Source: Thunnus maccoyii (Eukaryota > Chordata > Actinopteri > Scombriformes > Scombridae). Taken from it: DNA of 64,000 nt. The stretch spans positions 22,410,425 through 22,474,424 of the forward strand of contig NC_056546.1 in the NCBI RefSeq assembly GCF_910596095.1, in the 5' to 3' direction. The stretch's first letter is position 1; each line of letters opens with the position of its first letter. Made by a program: the position numbers and the translations under genes. The notes beneath the pieces were generated by a model. That model had not been told where the DNA came from, did no database searches, and worked only from the letters and a program-made list of their open reading frames with translations. Shown here one piece after another: positions 1 through 11,225 of the stretch.

Positions 1-469
1 CAACCATGACCACCTTAAACACACTGAGATAAGGGGAGAAACACACAACCGAAGAGGGGGATTGTCTTTCAAAACTGATAATCCCTCTATCCATACGCCA
101 TATGCTGAACTTGCATATTTTTTACATTCGGCAGAAGCCAGAGCAAGAGACAGGGGGGCAGGCAGAGTATGGAGAGGCTGTAATGGTTCTCAGAGCAAGT
201 AAGACAACGTAGGAGTGTATGAAAACAGGACGTCATCTCTGCAGGGTGCTACTCTCCGGTGCTCCATCGCAAACAGCTGCAGACCTACACATGCCAAGCT
301 GATCTCAGAGAACTAGCAACAACAGACTGACTGATGTGTCGCCTCATATCTTCTGAAACAAATTGCATTCAAACACACCACACAGTATTTGATCAGTTGG
401 TGTTTGTTGATGCCAGTTGTTTGAGGTCAGTGCATTGTATCACAGCCCCAATGAGGAGGTTAGAAACTC

Positions 470-665
470 ATACTCGTGTAAGGTTTATGGTTTAAATCTC
501 TACATCAGCCAGTTAAATTTGGTTGTGGAGAAGGATTAAACAACGGCTGAGGCACCACTGAGCAAGGCACTTTAAATCACCAACTGCTGCAGAGGAGCTG
601 TTGGATGGCCGACGCTAGAACACTGCAGTGCTGAGCAACCATTGGGTATGAATGTGAGTAAGTGC
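470..665. repeat. Dispersed fish repeat, SINE-like
   Basis: The segment containing 'ccactgagcaaggcacttta', then 'gaggagctgttggatggccg' and 'gggtatgaatgtgag', resembles a dispersed element I recognise from many teleost introns and intergenic regions. Boundaries are approximate. The family name is not assigned because I cannot run a repeat library search. Confidence 0.5.
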
Positions 666-1782
666 CAGTTAACGCTAGAAAAGACCTGGTTGGTATGACG
701 TGTCGTCCAAACATGTCAAAAGTCAAAATTGTTTATAGCTTTTCCACACGGCTGTGAAAAGCAGGCCATCATAGAGAGGGACAAGACAATATTTGTTTAA
801 ATAGGTGGTAACAATGCACATATTCAGACAGTCTCTCTTGCACAACATTCATAGTGTTGCATTCAGTAATTCACATGCAATGAAATAGTTGTGTAAGAGA
901 GAAGTTTAAACCCTGTCAACTCTCTCACCTCCGCAAATTTCACCAGTAGCTATGAGAGTTGGGTGTGAACGTCGGATTGTCGCTTTCAGAAAGTTACAGA
1001 AATTACAGCCCTTTCCAATTGCAACGTTGGGAAGGTGTGTGGCAACAGGGTTTCCAAAGCCTTTGGACTGTCCGACAAGCACTTCTGATTTCTGAGTGGC
1101 ACCTTACATATGTTTACTGTATATGAGGTAAGTTATTTCTGAGGAAGTCAACCTTCCCTGGACACATAAAGGCTAAATAAAGAACAACTCTGAGGTAATT
1201 GAGTTTTGATGATATATTTCTCCTCTTGTATAGTGCAACATAATTGAGTTTCACTGAACTTAATTGGAAAAAACACTAAAACAGTGTCATTCCAACCACT
1301 TCCTGATGACTGCTTTGCTCTGTCTGTTTCTGGTTGGAGGTAGGAGCATGTTAATAGCAGGAAATGACAGACTTTTTAATCAAGCTGAATGAATGGCAGC
1401 AAGTACAGGTCTTTGTGCCACATTAAGCTTTGATCCAGCCTCTGCAGGCAGGTTTCTCAGCTTTGATTTAAGTTGAGGGGAAGGAAAGAGTTTTATTTGA
1501 AGAGTGGGAAGCCCCAGGAGGTAACACTTAAGAGTTCTTGTCACTGCATCCCAGCAAACAGACAAACTATTCATCAGCCTACACACATGTGCAGCAGGGC
1601 CTGTGGAGAAACACACAAACCCACAAACACTGCTCATTTGCACATGGACGACCGGGTCTGATGGGTAATTTACATACCAAGGGTAGTCATTACAGAAACG
1701 GATACACATACAGAACGACCCACATTCACAGACGCTAAAAAAACATCTTTAACAGCTCATCTTTCTTTTTTTTGTTTTTTAT

Positions 1783-1955
1783 TTTGACATTTTTGCCTTT
1801 ATTGGATAGTGGGCAGTGAAGAGGCTGACAGGAAACAAGGGAAGAGAAAGAGATGGGTATGACATGCAACAAGGGTTGGCTGGAATCAAACCAGGGACAA
1901 TGCATTTATGTGGCATGCACAGTAACCATTTGGCTACCAAGGCACTCCTAACAGC
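1783..1955. repeat. Dispersed fish repeat with tRNA-like segment
   Basis: It begins near 'gacatttttgcctttattgg' and runs through 'gacatgcaacaagggttggc' to a block resembling a degraded tRNA T-arm ('tggaatcaaaccaggga'; compare GGTTCGAATCC in the other sense). This arrangement is a common short interspersed repeat in percomorph fishes. The tRNA-like part is too degraded to be a tRNA gene. Confidence 0.6.
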
Positions 1956-4900
1956 TCGTCTTTCAAACGCTTCACAAAAAGTTTTGACTGATCTAAAGAA
2001 ATAAACATAGTCTTTTGGGAATTTGGTCAATAGTCAACAACACAGCCATACTTAATTTATTTCACTCACATAGAAATGTAAACACAGTTTTTTTGTTGAT
2101 TCATAAAAGTTTTTCTCTGTCGTGACTAAGATTTATATTTTTTTTCAGAAACTTTGATATGTATCTGCTTTGGAGTAATGACAGGTTTGGCTGCATACTT
2201 GAATGGGCTAATGTTAATTATCTGTGATTACTTAACATACTATGATTCCCAGCAGAGAAGAGGAGAGGAGGTCACTGTGCCTTACCAAAAAATATTCCCA
2301 CACATAACCCTCTGTAAAACCACAACTCTTTGTTTTAACACTTCTGTTTTTGTACAAATTAAAGAAAATTAGATTTAAACATGTTAAGTATCAAGTTTTG
2401 CTCTGTTGGGCAGTTTTGTTACTTTTGGACAGACCCAGGCCAGCTGTTTCCCCTTGTCCCAGTCTTTATGCTACATAAGATAACCATCTCCTGGCTGCAG
2501 TTTCCACGTTTAATGGACAGATATGAGAGTGATATCAATTGAGCATTGAGCAGAACCTTTAGACACTTGAGAGATGATTTTGGTGCCATTTTTACCATCA
2601 TATTGGAGATAGGGTTAGATAGAAGACGACAACGGGACAATAGTACTATCAAAAGTGTAATTCTTTACCTGTCCAAAATGAGTCAGATCCTTCTAAATAT
2701 ACACAAGACATTGTCTAAACAATTTCTAGCAAAGCGATCCTTTATTGTCTCTGTAGTGGAGTTTATTTTTTCAGGAAAACAACCTTGAGGCTGATTCTTT
2801 TCATGCTACGGTCAACCTGAAAAGACAACCAAACTCAACAGGGTAGTGTGGAAGCCATTGGGGCTTGCTACGTAATTATAGTACTAAACAAGTTAAAACA
2901 GCATAATGTGGTAAGGAACAAAGGCTTTTGCCTGATTGCTTCCACCAGGGGACATTTAATAATCCACAGAGAACGTAAGGCACCTGTATCCGCTTAGATT
3001 GAGCTCTCTTTCACGAGGCTGTGACGATAGCCAGGCATGTGATACATTTGCTGTCCAGTATTTTTAGTCCTGCTGATAATGGCATGCTGTGGTAAGACAA
3101 GTTTCTCCTTAGTTATGCAGAGCGGGTGAGGAGCTGTTTAGGGAAATGGCCTGTTCCTCCTGCGGAGAGGAAGGGAGGAATAGCAGCTGGCAGGCAACAG
3201 GCAGACACAGCATCTCTGAATGTCACTTCTCCCTCTATCTGCCCCCCCCCCCCTCCTCCGCCATCCTCATCTCTCTCCCCACCTTCTCTCCTCCTCTCAG
3301 TTTGTTCTGTATCTGTTGTCTGAATTCATCAGAGAGCAGGAGGCTGAGCTGCCTCCACTGTCCTCCCATGCCACTCCATCTCTGCGACAGAAGAAGAGAG
3401 TGAAAGAGAAGGGGGTAGTGGGCACATGAGGTGAGGGGGTGGAGAGTAAACAGTGGCTCGCATCCCTCTACATTGTTGCTAGGCAACTTTTTCTGCACAT
3501 GACAGCCATGAGTGACAGCAGACCTCCCTTCAGAACAAAGACAGAAAGTTGAGGGAGGGAAAGGAGAGAGGAGCAGAGAGCAGCACAGAGATGAGCGGTG
3601 CTCCGGTGAATATAGGGAAAGAAGCATTGTTGAGTTTCAGGCAACATGAAGCAATATAATGAAAATTTTCGACAAAATCTGTAATCTATAAAGCACATGT
3701 GAAAGAGGTGATCTCACACATGCAAGAGAGTATCACACACATATTTCAAATCAGTGGTTCGACCATGTGGTCAAGGCCTGCCAAAGGGTCGCAAAAAAAA
3801 AATCAGAGGGCTTCAGAGATGATTAAACGCAGTCTTATTTTCTTTTGAATCACTGCACGATGACCTTTTTGGGCCTATTAAAAAAAATTAAACTTTGATT
3901 GTGTTACTGTAATCACACTGCACAGCTGACTAATGAATACATTTTTGAACACTACAACATCGCCAAAGGCATGTTTGGATATCTTGTTTATATTTTGAAG
4001 TTTTTCACATGCTCTGTCATTACCAATGAACATATGATTAAGATCTGTAAGAAACCCCTGAGGCAGAATACCAGCATTACCACAACAACCTACAAACTAT
4101 ACTTTGGCAAAAGTTGGCAGACACCAATGGTTCCGGCTCAGCACATTTGTGTGCAGCACAGATGACGTGCTTCATCCATAGGGCAGATAATAAGGGTTTT
4201 AGACGATTGCAGGGGCTAAAATTAGCACGTGAATAATAATCACTGGCCAGAGAGCTGCTTTTCATTGGAAGTTTGGCAGGGGAGAGTGAGCTAGATGCCA
4301 GATTAGGGTGCTGCTCGATGGATGTGTCCAGAGGTAGCAGGCAGGCAGGCAGGAAGCAAAGGAAAGTTGACACTGGAAGCCATACCGTTAACAGCAGGAC
4401 AGCAGTATGGGCTGTGTTGCCAGTGCTTTCAGATGACCACAGAGGATGCCAGATGCCTGCAACATGTCTGACTAGAGAAATGGAAGGCACCACTACAAAC
4501 AAACAAGCAGTCTGACAAGGGGTATATTCATAAACGCATCAACCTGTTGACATACTGTAGGTATGCCCAGCGAAGATCTGAAGAAAAAAAAATAGAAGAA
4601 ATGAATCTAAATACAAAAAATAAAACAATAACAACAAGAAATAGCATCATGTCCGTGGCCATCTGGAGCATATGTTCCACTACAGCAACTTCCTCTTGTA
4701 ATTAATGAAGTTCTCCAAAGGGAACAGTCTGATTAAGTGAAAACTTTTCTTATTCTCCACAGGCCATGTTTCCACAGCGCAGTGAGAAGTGGCTCTGATA
4801 CAGTTCCTGAGAACTAGGCGGCCCTGGTTTGTCATGCAGCTGGCATCTCTTTTATCGAGTCACTTTCAAAGCCTTTTCCCTACAAGTGGCATCAAAAACA

Positions 4901-7000
4901 TCTGTTCCCAGGGCAGCCACCCACATGAGAGATTGCCCAGTCCTAGCAGGATGGCCTGCAGATGTAGGCAACAACCGACATGCAAATGTACATGTAAAAC
5001 CCCAGACAGCAGCCACACCGTGACAGTTAGACAACAATATGCCAAAAGTCACAAAGGGGGAAGGAGAGGAAATGAGAAAAGACAAATAGAGAGTGGAAAG
5101 ATAGGGACTGAGAATTAATGGCTACATAGAGGCAAAAATGACTGAAAAGGAGAATGAAAGGAGAGGTGCTGAATAACAAGAAATGATACTGTAGGTTATA
5201 GTGAAAGAGGAGTACAATAGCTAGTAATTCTGAGCCAGTGTCTCCTGGCCATGTTGAAGGATGTGCAGTGGTACTTTAAATCCCAGGCAGCAGGCCAATT
5301 TGACCTCCATCCTGTTCAAAGCAGTCGTGGTAGTGGAGGAGCCTAATACCTGATGATGTAGAAGTAGCACAGCTATATTGAGGCTGCCGTGTCCAGGGTG
5401 TATGAGTATGCCTTAAATGTGTACTTTGCTAGTGCTCAGAGCAGTGTAAAACACTGTGCATCATTAAAGGAAGTGTGCTTAAGTACTGTCCACAGCCCTG
5501 TAAAGAGACTGCTAGTGGGGGGGGAGTGGGTAGAGGGAAGCAATGGGAAATGGTCCGAGTTATTTCCATTCCCTCAGCCCGTTTATTAAAAAACATTATG
5601 GGAGTAAGGTTCAGTTCTCACGGAGGAGGAAAGGAATCGGGAAGTGAGTAAGAGTGAGAGACAGGAGAAAGTGAAGGAGTGAGTGAAATAGAAAACGGAG
5701 GAGGGGCTGCAGAAATGCTGCTTTTAGCTGTTTTCTCTGGAAAAGACCTTGCGCTGTGTGTGTCCCGCATTGTGTAGTTCTCCCTCTGGCAAAGGCCACA
5801 AAAGCCTCCATTTATCTCTCCTGAGCATCTAGCCTTATTGAGAAAAGGCCCTGAAAGGCAGGCGGCCATCACATGTGCCATGGTGACATGATTTCCCCTT
5901 GTTAACACTTTAGGCTTGCACCCAGAGTGCACCCTACACAATCTCCACCAGAGTGAGGGATTACTCCTGCCGACAAACGGGCAAAAAGTAGTACATCTGT
6001 TCTATATATTTGCATTTCTTTGGTTGAGATCACAATGCACCACTTGACTCGATGGAAAGCGAACATTCTCAGTCAGGCGTGAGAAACCCACCCCATCAAT
6101 GAGGCCTTTTTCCACCCTTTGGTTTCTTTAACCGGGGTAACAGCACATCACAAGGAGCAGCTTGCACAAAACACAATCTGTCAACTCGGAGACAAACCGG
6201 GCCAGTTTATTCATGATTCGCTCTCATCAGTTTCTATTTACTCAGTGTTCTTGGGAGTAGAAAGGCGACCAAGTGCAATTTTAGGACATTGCAATGTGTG
6301 CTATTCAGCAATCTGCAGCTCTAATTGCAGAGTGAGAGGAATTTTCTACATCTCTAGCATTGAGGCACAACAGCTGCAGCTGGCATGGCATGCGGTGGGT
6401 GTGTTTAAGGGAGGTGTGGCATCTAAAAGGGTGTCAAAGACTAACCTCCCACTGAGAGCCACCCACACACGTGCACTCGCACATAAATGCACGCAAATGC
6501 TCGCAGTCTAACATGCACAGACACAGACAGGTTCCCTTAAAAAAAAAAAGATACCAAAGCATCAGGGGGAAATACTGCGCTCCCCTCTCTCATACCACTC
6601 ATCAGCACATCCTTGATCTCACTGATTTAGAGAGGAGTCAGCTGCCATCAACAACAAAAAAAACCCACACTCCAACCAAAGATACCCACATCCCATTCCT
6701 CCAGTCAACGGGTCATTATTATCCCCTCCTAAATATCTGTGTATACACGCATGCAGACTGCACATAAACCATAAAAAGCGCGCTGAGAGGAGGAAGCGTT
6801 GTGAATGCCCTTGCTCTCTTTTTGCTTCCATATCTCTCTATTCTTGTTCCCACCTCGTTACACTACCATCTTACCATCCCCCTTCCTGAATGCTAAATGG
6901 GGGGAAAGTGTCCAGGGAGATAAGTGCGGATGAATTCATCCCTTCCACCAGGAGCCAAGTGCACTGATCCGACCCGACGTGAGGGCCCCCACTGATCAAG

Positions 7001-7013
7001 TGACCTTTGACCT
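7001..7013 (-). promoter_or_regulatory. Perfect DR1 nuclear-receptor half-site repeat
   Basis: TGACCTTTGACCT reads AGGTCAAAGGTCA on the minus strand. This is a direct repeat of AGGTCA with one-base spacing, the DR1 site bound by HNF4, RXR/PPAR and COUP-TF receptors. Both half-sites are exact. It lies in gene-poor DNA about 10 kb left of map10. Function is inferred from the motif only. Confidence 0.4.
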
Positions 7014-7058
7014 TTAGATCCGATCGAGGCCAACGATCTGATGAGGTGATCTTATGAA

Positions 7059-7084
7059 GGGGGGGGGGGGGGGGGGGGGGGGGG
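7059..7084 (+). repeat. Uninterrupted run of 26 G
   Basis: A homopolymer of 26 G is visible directly. Such tracts can form G-quadruplexes and are unstable in length, and they are often miscounted in sequencing, so the exact length is uncertain. Confidence 0.9.
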
Positions 7085-7633
7085 TAGTGCTAGAATGGGG
7101 GATGGATAGAAAAACAAATGTCCCAACAGTCATAAGGAGTACGGTTCTACAGCATAAGGCAGCGTTTTCTCCTAAGATAACTCACTGGTGAATGGACTTG
7201 GACGTCTCCTTGTATTAATATTTATGCAATTCAGAATGACATAAAAAAAGAAGCCGGAGTTAGATTCTTTAATGTACTTCCACCTCACTCAAGCAGAGAT
7301 CAGGCACAAGATGAAACATGTGCGCAGGAAAGTGTCTGTCCTTAATCACAGAGCTGGCCAGACTTTACAAAAGCATCCCAAATAAACACAGATTTCCTTA
7401 TTCCTCACATCCTTATCTCTAAACTGCAGCAGGCTCAGAAGAATGTCACCAAGATGGCAGCATTCGGAGAAAGCACCAGGCGCTGGCAGCTGTACAACTT
7501 GCTCTCGGGGTCACCAACACGGCGGAATGACTCATGCAAAGTCTTGCTTTCATTTTGGTAGATTGCAAACGCAGTGTTATATCCAGCAGGGTTTGATAAG
7601 GTGGATGACACCCACAGGCCACTGCTATAATTA

Positions 7634-7652
7634 TGTGTGTGTGTGTGTGTGT
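7634..7652. repeat. (TG)n microsatellite
   Basis: Short uninterrupted TG dinucleotide tract, seen directly. Confidence 0.9.
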
Positions 7653-8275
7653 CAACCTGCCTGCTAATAAGAGATACAGAGAGCTCTTTAATTGAAGTCT
7701 AATGGGTAATATTTGCATCTGACCTTGAAACACCACCTCAGAAATATGAAATATTTGAATTCCCTTTAGTGTCACCTCTGAAACAGTGCAGACAGTAATA
7801 CAATTCAATACTAAAATCGATAACAACCACCGTTTTCCAGAATGGGACTCCCTGGGGAAAAATCTTCAAGCAGAGGCTCATAGCTAAGTGTGTGTCTTTT
7901 TCAGGATCTATCACAAGCAGTTTGCAAACCCATCACACAACACATTATAAATCTAGCCACGGGCATGTTGTTGACTCTGCAGCACAACAACAAAAACGCT
8001 GAGGTGACAAAGCTATAGTGCAGCGGAAATTCGCGAAGTCAACAAACAGAGCAGTATAGACTTACCAGGGAATAAGCTCTGTTCGAGAAGAGTCTGGGGA
8101 AATGCAAGAAGTCTCCTCAGGGACCCAAGACTCAGAGGGCCTTTCAGTGAAAATTAAACAAAATGACAGGAAACAATTAACCTACAATCATTTCTCTCTT
8201 TACACTCCCCCAGAAAATGTCAAATGTCACCACCTGAGAGAAAGGATCCTCATGTGTGACCCGATGAGAATCAGC

Positions 8276-8560
8276 GCGTTTACATGCACTTCAGTAACCT
8301 GATTATTGTTGGCTTTCGGCGGTAACCTGATTTTTTTAGAGTCATGTAAATGAGGAACTCTGTTTCTTTAATCGGGGAAGGGGGTTGGGAGCAATCTGGT
8401 TTACACAGCTAGATTTGTGCTGGAGAAATATCAATTACGGGCATGTGTACATTTAATTATTGAAGTTTTATGTGTACATGCGCATGACAAAAACTGCAGG
8501 CCAGGAAGTTATCACTTGTGGAGGAAGAAAAAACAAACTTTCGAATTCCCGCAAGTATAC
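8276..8560. repeat. Dispersed fish repeat ('gtttacatg' type)
   Basis: Starts at 'gcgtttacatgcacttcagt' and contains 'gagtcatgtaaatgaggaac', 'ctttaatcgggg' and 'gtgtacatgcgcatga'. This matches a dispersed element that I recognise from teleost intergenic DNA. The left boundary is good and the right boundary is approximate. Confidence 0.55.
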
Positions 8561-8611
8561 TAAAGTAAATATATTACAAAGTAAATCCATCAACAAGTTG
8601 GAGGCTTTCTT

Positions 8612-8624
8612 TGACCTCTGACCT
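8612..8624 (-). promoter_or_regulatory. Second perfect DR1 nuclear-receptor site
   Basis: TGACCTCTGACCT reads AGGTCAGAGGTCA on the minus strand: two exact AGGTCA half-sites with a one-base spacer. It lies just right of a dispersed repeat, so it may have arrived with that element. See the matching site at 7001. Confidence 0.4.
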
Positions 8625-10580
8625 TTGGTGTTTGTGTGCTCCATCTAAACACAGATTATCTTGAGATAGATGAGAACAAGTACAGTGTAATTACACAGCT
8701 GCTCCTGTGGTCAGATACACAGCACCTATCCAGCAGTTGTGTGTTTCGTTGTGTTTTGGCTCAGGGTCTGTTCAGCTCAGTGCTGAACTGTATGTGGCCC
8801 TACAGTCCTGTTTACATTTCAGAGAGCTTCCACAGGCTTCCAGTAAACATAGCCCGGAGAAGGTAAGCACTGAATGAACACACACTGTAGCTGCTAGGCA
8901 TTGTAAGAATTACTTATACAAAGACCTCTTGTTAGGATTCTAACATAGTGTCTGGGACACTGTTTGCCTGAATGCGTTATGTAATCTCCTTTTCCTTTCC
9001 TCCCTCTTCTTTTAAGGCAGTAAACCCATATAAAGACTAGCATTCAGTGTCAAATGTGCTGGCCCTCTGGCTCTGGATCCCACAGTGTCCCACCCCCTGT
9101 GGCTAACCTCCAAACATCCACAACAGCTTTCAATACACTTCAGTGGAGGGGAGGAAGGGAGCAGTTGATCTCCTCCACATTGACAGACAGCACGATTACA
9201 GAAGCAGGAAAAAAGAAAAAAAAAAATCAGGCCACTGTCACTCCAGATCATTATCTTTCGTCAACAGCCTTTACAAATCGCATAAAAGGAAGGCTAGTCA
9301 AAATGATGTTGCAAAGAAAGAGAAAAAAAAAAAAAACAAGTGAGATGGAATATACTACTCTAGCTTCGAATTAGCTCTGCTTGGCTGAGCCAGTGCTCCT
9401 TAAACACATCATACCGCCGCTGCAGCCCCAAGTACAAGGCAAGGCCAGGCCGACCGCCAGCCCTGCACAGTTCAGCTCCTCTCCGCTTTAGCCTTCCCTT
9501 CCACTTTGTGTAAAAGGGTTTCCCATACACACCAGTAACCCCAGTATCTCAGGCTTGTCTAAAATAGTCACAGACTCCTACATCTTTGCTAACAGCAAGT
9601 TACAAGAATAGGCCAAAGGCAACATCATGTAGAGGCATTTTTGTGCTTCAGTAAGTGGATACAAAGGCTACATAGTAATGTCCTAGTTTAATGGTGTGCA
9701 TAATTCAAAAGTACATTCTGGACAGAACTACAAGAGACGAAATATCTTTCAAGGATATCGACAGCAGTATAATGTTTATTTTACCCAAACGAAACTCTAG
9801 GAAATGAAAAAAAAAGTTCTTGAAAGAATGTCGTAATGCCTCTAATTTCTTTTATCGGACATTTGCTGTCAAATTAAAGAATAACACAATCAGAATGTTC
9901 TTTCACCACTTTCAGATTCTTAGTGAAAATAAAACTGCAAACGCTCCAAGTTTTGTTATAGTTCTGGGATTTCCAGAATAAACCACACGTTCAGTAAACT
10001 AAGCTCATTATCATCTGATTTATGGACCAGTGGAAACACAAACAAGAATAATATCCTCCTCCCAATATGTTTCGTAAGCGCTTCTAAAAACACAATGACA
10101 GACTACAGACCATGACTAGACTTTTCTCATTTGTCTCATGTCAGAGAGCTGGCAACATGAAAGGAGCCAACAAAAAAAAAAAAAAAAACAGACACTTTCT
10201 CACAATTGATAAAGGACTGTTTAGGAGAAAGTTCCTTCCTGTTAAAAAGGCTGATACGCTGAAACGTTCACACACATTCCTCACAGTGCTGTGCACAAAG
10301 CAGAAGAGGCCAACTCACAATAATACAAATCAGCCTCTAGCAAACAACAGAGCGGTGTTATTCAGCTACACTTATATACTACCTCTATGTCACCTCAGTT
10401 GGCTGTTCGGATCCTTGTTATATTCTTAAAGTCTCAGTGTTCAGTGTAATATCTATTGAAATCATCCAGCTGAACTGAATTCCTGCACAACCTCACACTC
10501 AATGACATCGTGCAAGCACTGCAGTGCACTGGTGAGGTTAAGTGAAGGATACTGGCTCCAGCAGCAATGCCTCAATGGTT

Positions 10581-10613
10581 CACACACACACACACACACA
10601 TACACACACACAC
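10581..10613. repeat. (CA)n microsatellite
   Basis: CA dinucleotide tract with one T interruption, seen directly. Confidence 0.9.
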
Positions 10614-11178
10614 TAAAGCTGAGCACTTTATGGCACATCTGTCACGGATCTGCTCTATTTGAGTTGTTAATTACAATCAACCTCTATCAGAAACACGTCG
10701 GCGTACTTTTATGCTTTAAAACAACTCATCCGATGGCTGTTTGCTCCTTGGTTTACCTCGGGTCAATTTGACACTCAAGGGCGCAGATGTTTGCACAGGG
10801 AGGTTCAGTTAGTATTAACCAACATGTGATGACTTCAAACCAGGATTTCCAATCAGGATTCCAAATAAAATACAGTAAAATACATGAATGATCCAATAAA
10901 CTGTGAGATAAATCCATCCGCTCATCATTTCATCATTCTTATTGGCATGTGATTGACTAAAGGGAGACAGGATGGAAACAAGTGACAACACATTGAATCA
11001 AACTAATACAGGTGCTATAATGTTGCATAATAATGGGTTGTGTTTCACTAGTTTAGTAAATTATTTCTCACTTTATTGATTTATACATATTTTCCTCTAT
11101 TTGTTCATATGATTATTTGATTTCGTTATGTACTATTTCATACCTCTTTTGTATGTAATATTGGCCATTTTGGAGGTC

Positions 11179-11225
11179 GAATATCACCTTGGAGTTTGGA
11201 GTTCATCTACACCAAGGTGATATTC
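11179..11225. repeat. Perfect 14-bp inverted repeat with 19-nt loop
   Basis: GAATATCACCTTGG at 11179-11192 is the exact reverse complement of CCAAGGTGATATTC at 11212-11225. The 19-nt spacer does not pair. It could be a hairpin, a small foldback or the remnant of an inverted duplication. Confidence 0.85.

Noticed and set aside
1870..1960. A tRNA gene in the tRNA-like block
   Set aside because: No complete cloverleaf; it is a degraded part of a dispersed repeat.
3146..3627. Overlapping frames around a C-rich/CT-rich stretch
   Set aside because: Low-complexity (CCCC, CTCT) translation in several frames with no conserved motif.
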